Origin: Sulfurivirga caldicuralii
Lineage (GTDB): Bacteria; Pseudomonadota; Gammaproteobacteria; Thiomicrospirales; Thiomicrospiraceae
DNA: 22,196 nucleotides
Assembly: GCA_015661715.1 (NCBI GenBank)
Contig: DQVN01000141.1
Location: forward strand, 1 to 22,196
Direction of reading: 5' to 3'
The position numbers were made by a program, and so were the translations under genes. Of the stretch, positions 21,484-22,196 are shown piece by piece. The notes below the pieces were generated by a model. It was not told the DNA's origin. It saw only the letters and a list, made by a program, of their open reading frames with translations, and searched no databases. Position 1 is the stretch's first letter; the number at the start of each line of letters is the position of its first letter.

Positions 21484-22196
21484 GGCATCACCTCGATGTT
21501 CAATCCCGCTTTGCGTGCCAATGGCACAAAGGTGGGAAAGGAAGTGGCCACATTGGCACAGTCATCGATCACCACTTCACCTGGGGCGCGTAAACCGGCA
21601 ATGGCCATGGCCATGGAGATGCGATGATCATGGTGGCTGTCGATACGCCCATGCTGTGGTTGAAAGGGTTTGCCTCCATGAATAATCATCCCATCCGGCG
21701 TAGGCTGAGCATCCACACCCAGGGTACGCAAGGCATCGGCCATCACCTGAATCCGGTCGGACTCCTTTACCCGCAGCTCTTCCGCACCCCGCAATACCGT
21801 TGTGCCCTGAGCCACCGCTGCGGCAACGAACAGTACCGGAAATTCATCGATGGCCAGAGGTACCAGCTCTGGGGGAATTTCGATACCGTGAAGCTGGCTG
21901 GCGCGCACGCGGATATCCGCCACCGGCTCACCCCCCACTTCACGGGTGTTTTCCAGGGTAATATCCGCCCCCATCAGCTTGAGGATGTCAATGACACCCG
22001 TGCGTGTAGGGTTGATGCCCACATGTTCGATCAGCAGATCCGAGTCAGGGGCGATGGCTGCCCCCACCATAAAGAAGGCCGCCGATGAGATATCCGCCGG
22101 CACATCGATCTGCGTGGCCCGTAAACGCCCGCCACCGCTGAGGCAGATGCGCGTACGCAGCGCATCCAACTTCTGCGTGCGCACTTCATAGCCAAA
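21480..22196 (-). CDS. aroA: EPSP synthase (3-phosphoshikimate 1-carboxyvinyltransferase), 5' part outside window
   Basis: The C-terminal 238 residues of the shikimate-pathway enzyme that joins phosphoenolpyruvate to shikimate 3-phosphate. The frame is open at the right edge, reading in as FGYEVRTQKL. Visible marks are VPADISSAAFF, the catalytic Asp region LAIDEFPVLFVAAA, the signature LRVKESDR and the closing DHRISMAMA. Full enzymes have about 430-450 residues, so roughly the first half lies outside. In Pseudomonas the gene is fused to prephenate dehydrogenase; whether that is so here cannot be seen. The stop overlaps cmk. Confidence 0.95.
   Translation of the reverse strand, partial: FGYEVRTQKLDALRTRICLSGGGRLRATQIDVPADISSAAFFMVGAAIAPDSDLLIEHVGINPTRTGVIDILKLMGADITLENTREVGGEPVADIRVRASQLHGIEIPPELVPLAIDEFPVLFVAAAVAQGTTVLRGAEELRVKESDRIQVMADALRTLGVDAQPTPDGMIIHGGKPFQPQHGRIDSHHDHRISMAMAIAGLRAPGEVVIDDCANVATSFPTFVPLARKAGLNIEVMP

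Noticed and set aside
20881..21627. A 248-codon plus-strand open frame antisense to cmk and aroA
   Set aside because: Both genes on the other strand have complete catalytic motifs; the antisense product has none and is best explained as a shadow.
1..22196. CRISPR array, tRNA, rRNA, prophage or toxin-antitoxin locus
   Set aside because: No regular repeats with spacers, no tRNA cloverleaf or rRNA segment, and no phage or paired toxin gene were found on reading the window.

Overview
The window reads as chromosomal DNA from a gammaproteobacterium. The main reason is gene order: aroA-cmk-rpsA-ihfB-lapA-pyrF followed by rpsF-rpsR-DUF2232-rplI-dnaB-alr is a gammaproteobacterial (Pseudomonas-like) core arrangement, and IHF-beta, a LapA-type protein and an H-NS family protein fit with it. 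I cannot fix the order or genus from sequence alone. I see no tRNA, rRNA, CRISPR array, intact insertion sequence or prophage gene.

Layout. (1) 2-3641, minus strand: a three-gene ferric iron ABC importer (binding protein, double-length permease, ATPase cut by the window edge), led by a sigma-70-like promoter whose -35 lies in a Fur-box-like dyad. (2) 3642-4125: a mostly gene-free spacer. (3) 4126-4569, minus: a small membrane protein of unknown function, divergent from (4) 4652-8414, plus: a tightly coupled three-gene unit of sigma-54 (rpoN), an OmpR-type response regulator and a membrane histidine kinase resembling the PdsR/PdsS pair of the proteobacterial dedicated sortase system, with no sortase in view. 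(5) 8409-9608, minus: a SPOR-domain membrane protein, ending tail-to-tail with the kinase. (6) 9906-11605: a 46-residue membrane ORF, a MATE exporter and a small membrane protein overlapping its start. (7) 11721-12113, plus: an H-NS family nucleoid protein whose terminator lies inside the end of the converging nudF gene.

(8) From 12104 to the right edge everything is on the minus strand and housekeeping: nudF, alr, dnaB, rplI, a DUF2232 membrane protein, rpsR and rpsF form the ribosomal/replication unit behind a structured leader. Upstream of it lie pyrF, lapA and ihfB (close or overlapping), rpsA, cmk and a partial aroA. Start/stop overlaps (ATGA, TAATG) are frequent and suggest translational coupling.

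Points most worth checking are the rpoN-two-component operon, the mutually exclusive hairpins between cmk and rpsA, the cysteine-containing form of ribosomal protein S18, a charged insertion in DnaB, and the structured rpsF leader. Nothing here is clearly a new defence or mobile system. Functional names rest on reading family motifs; no database search was possible.
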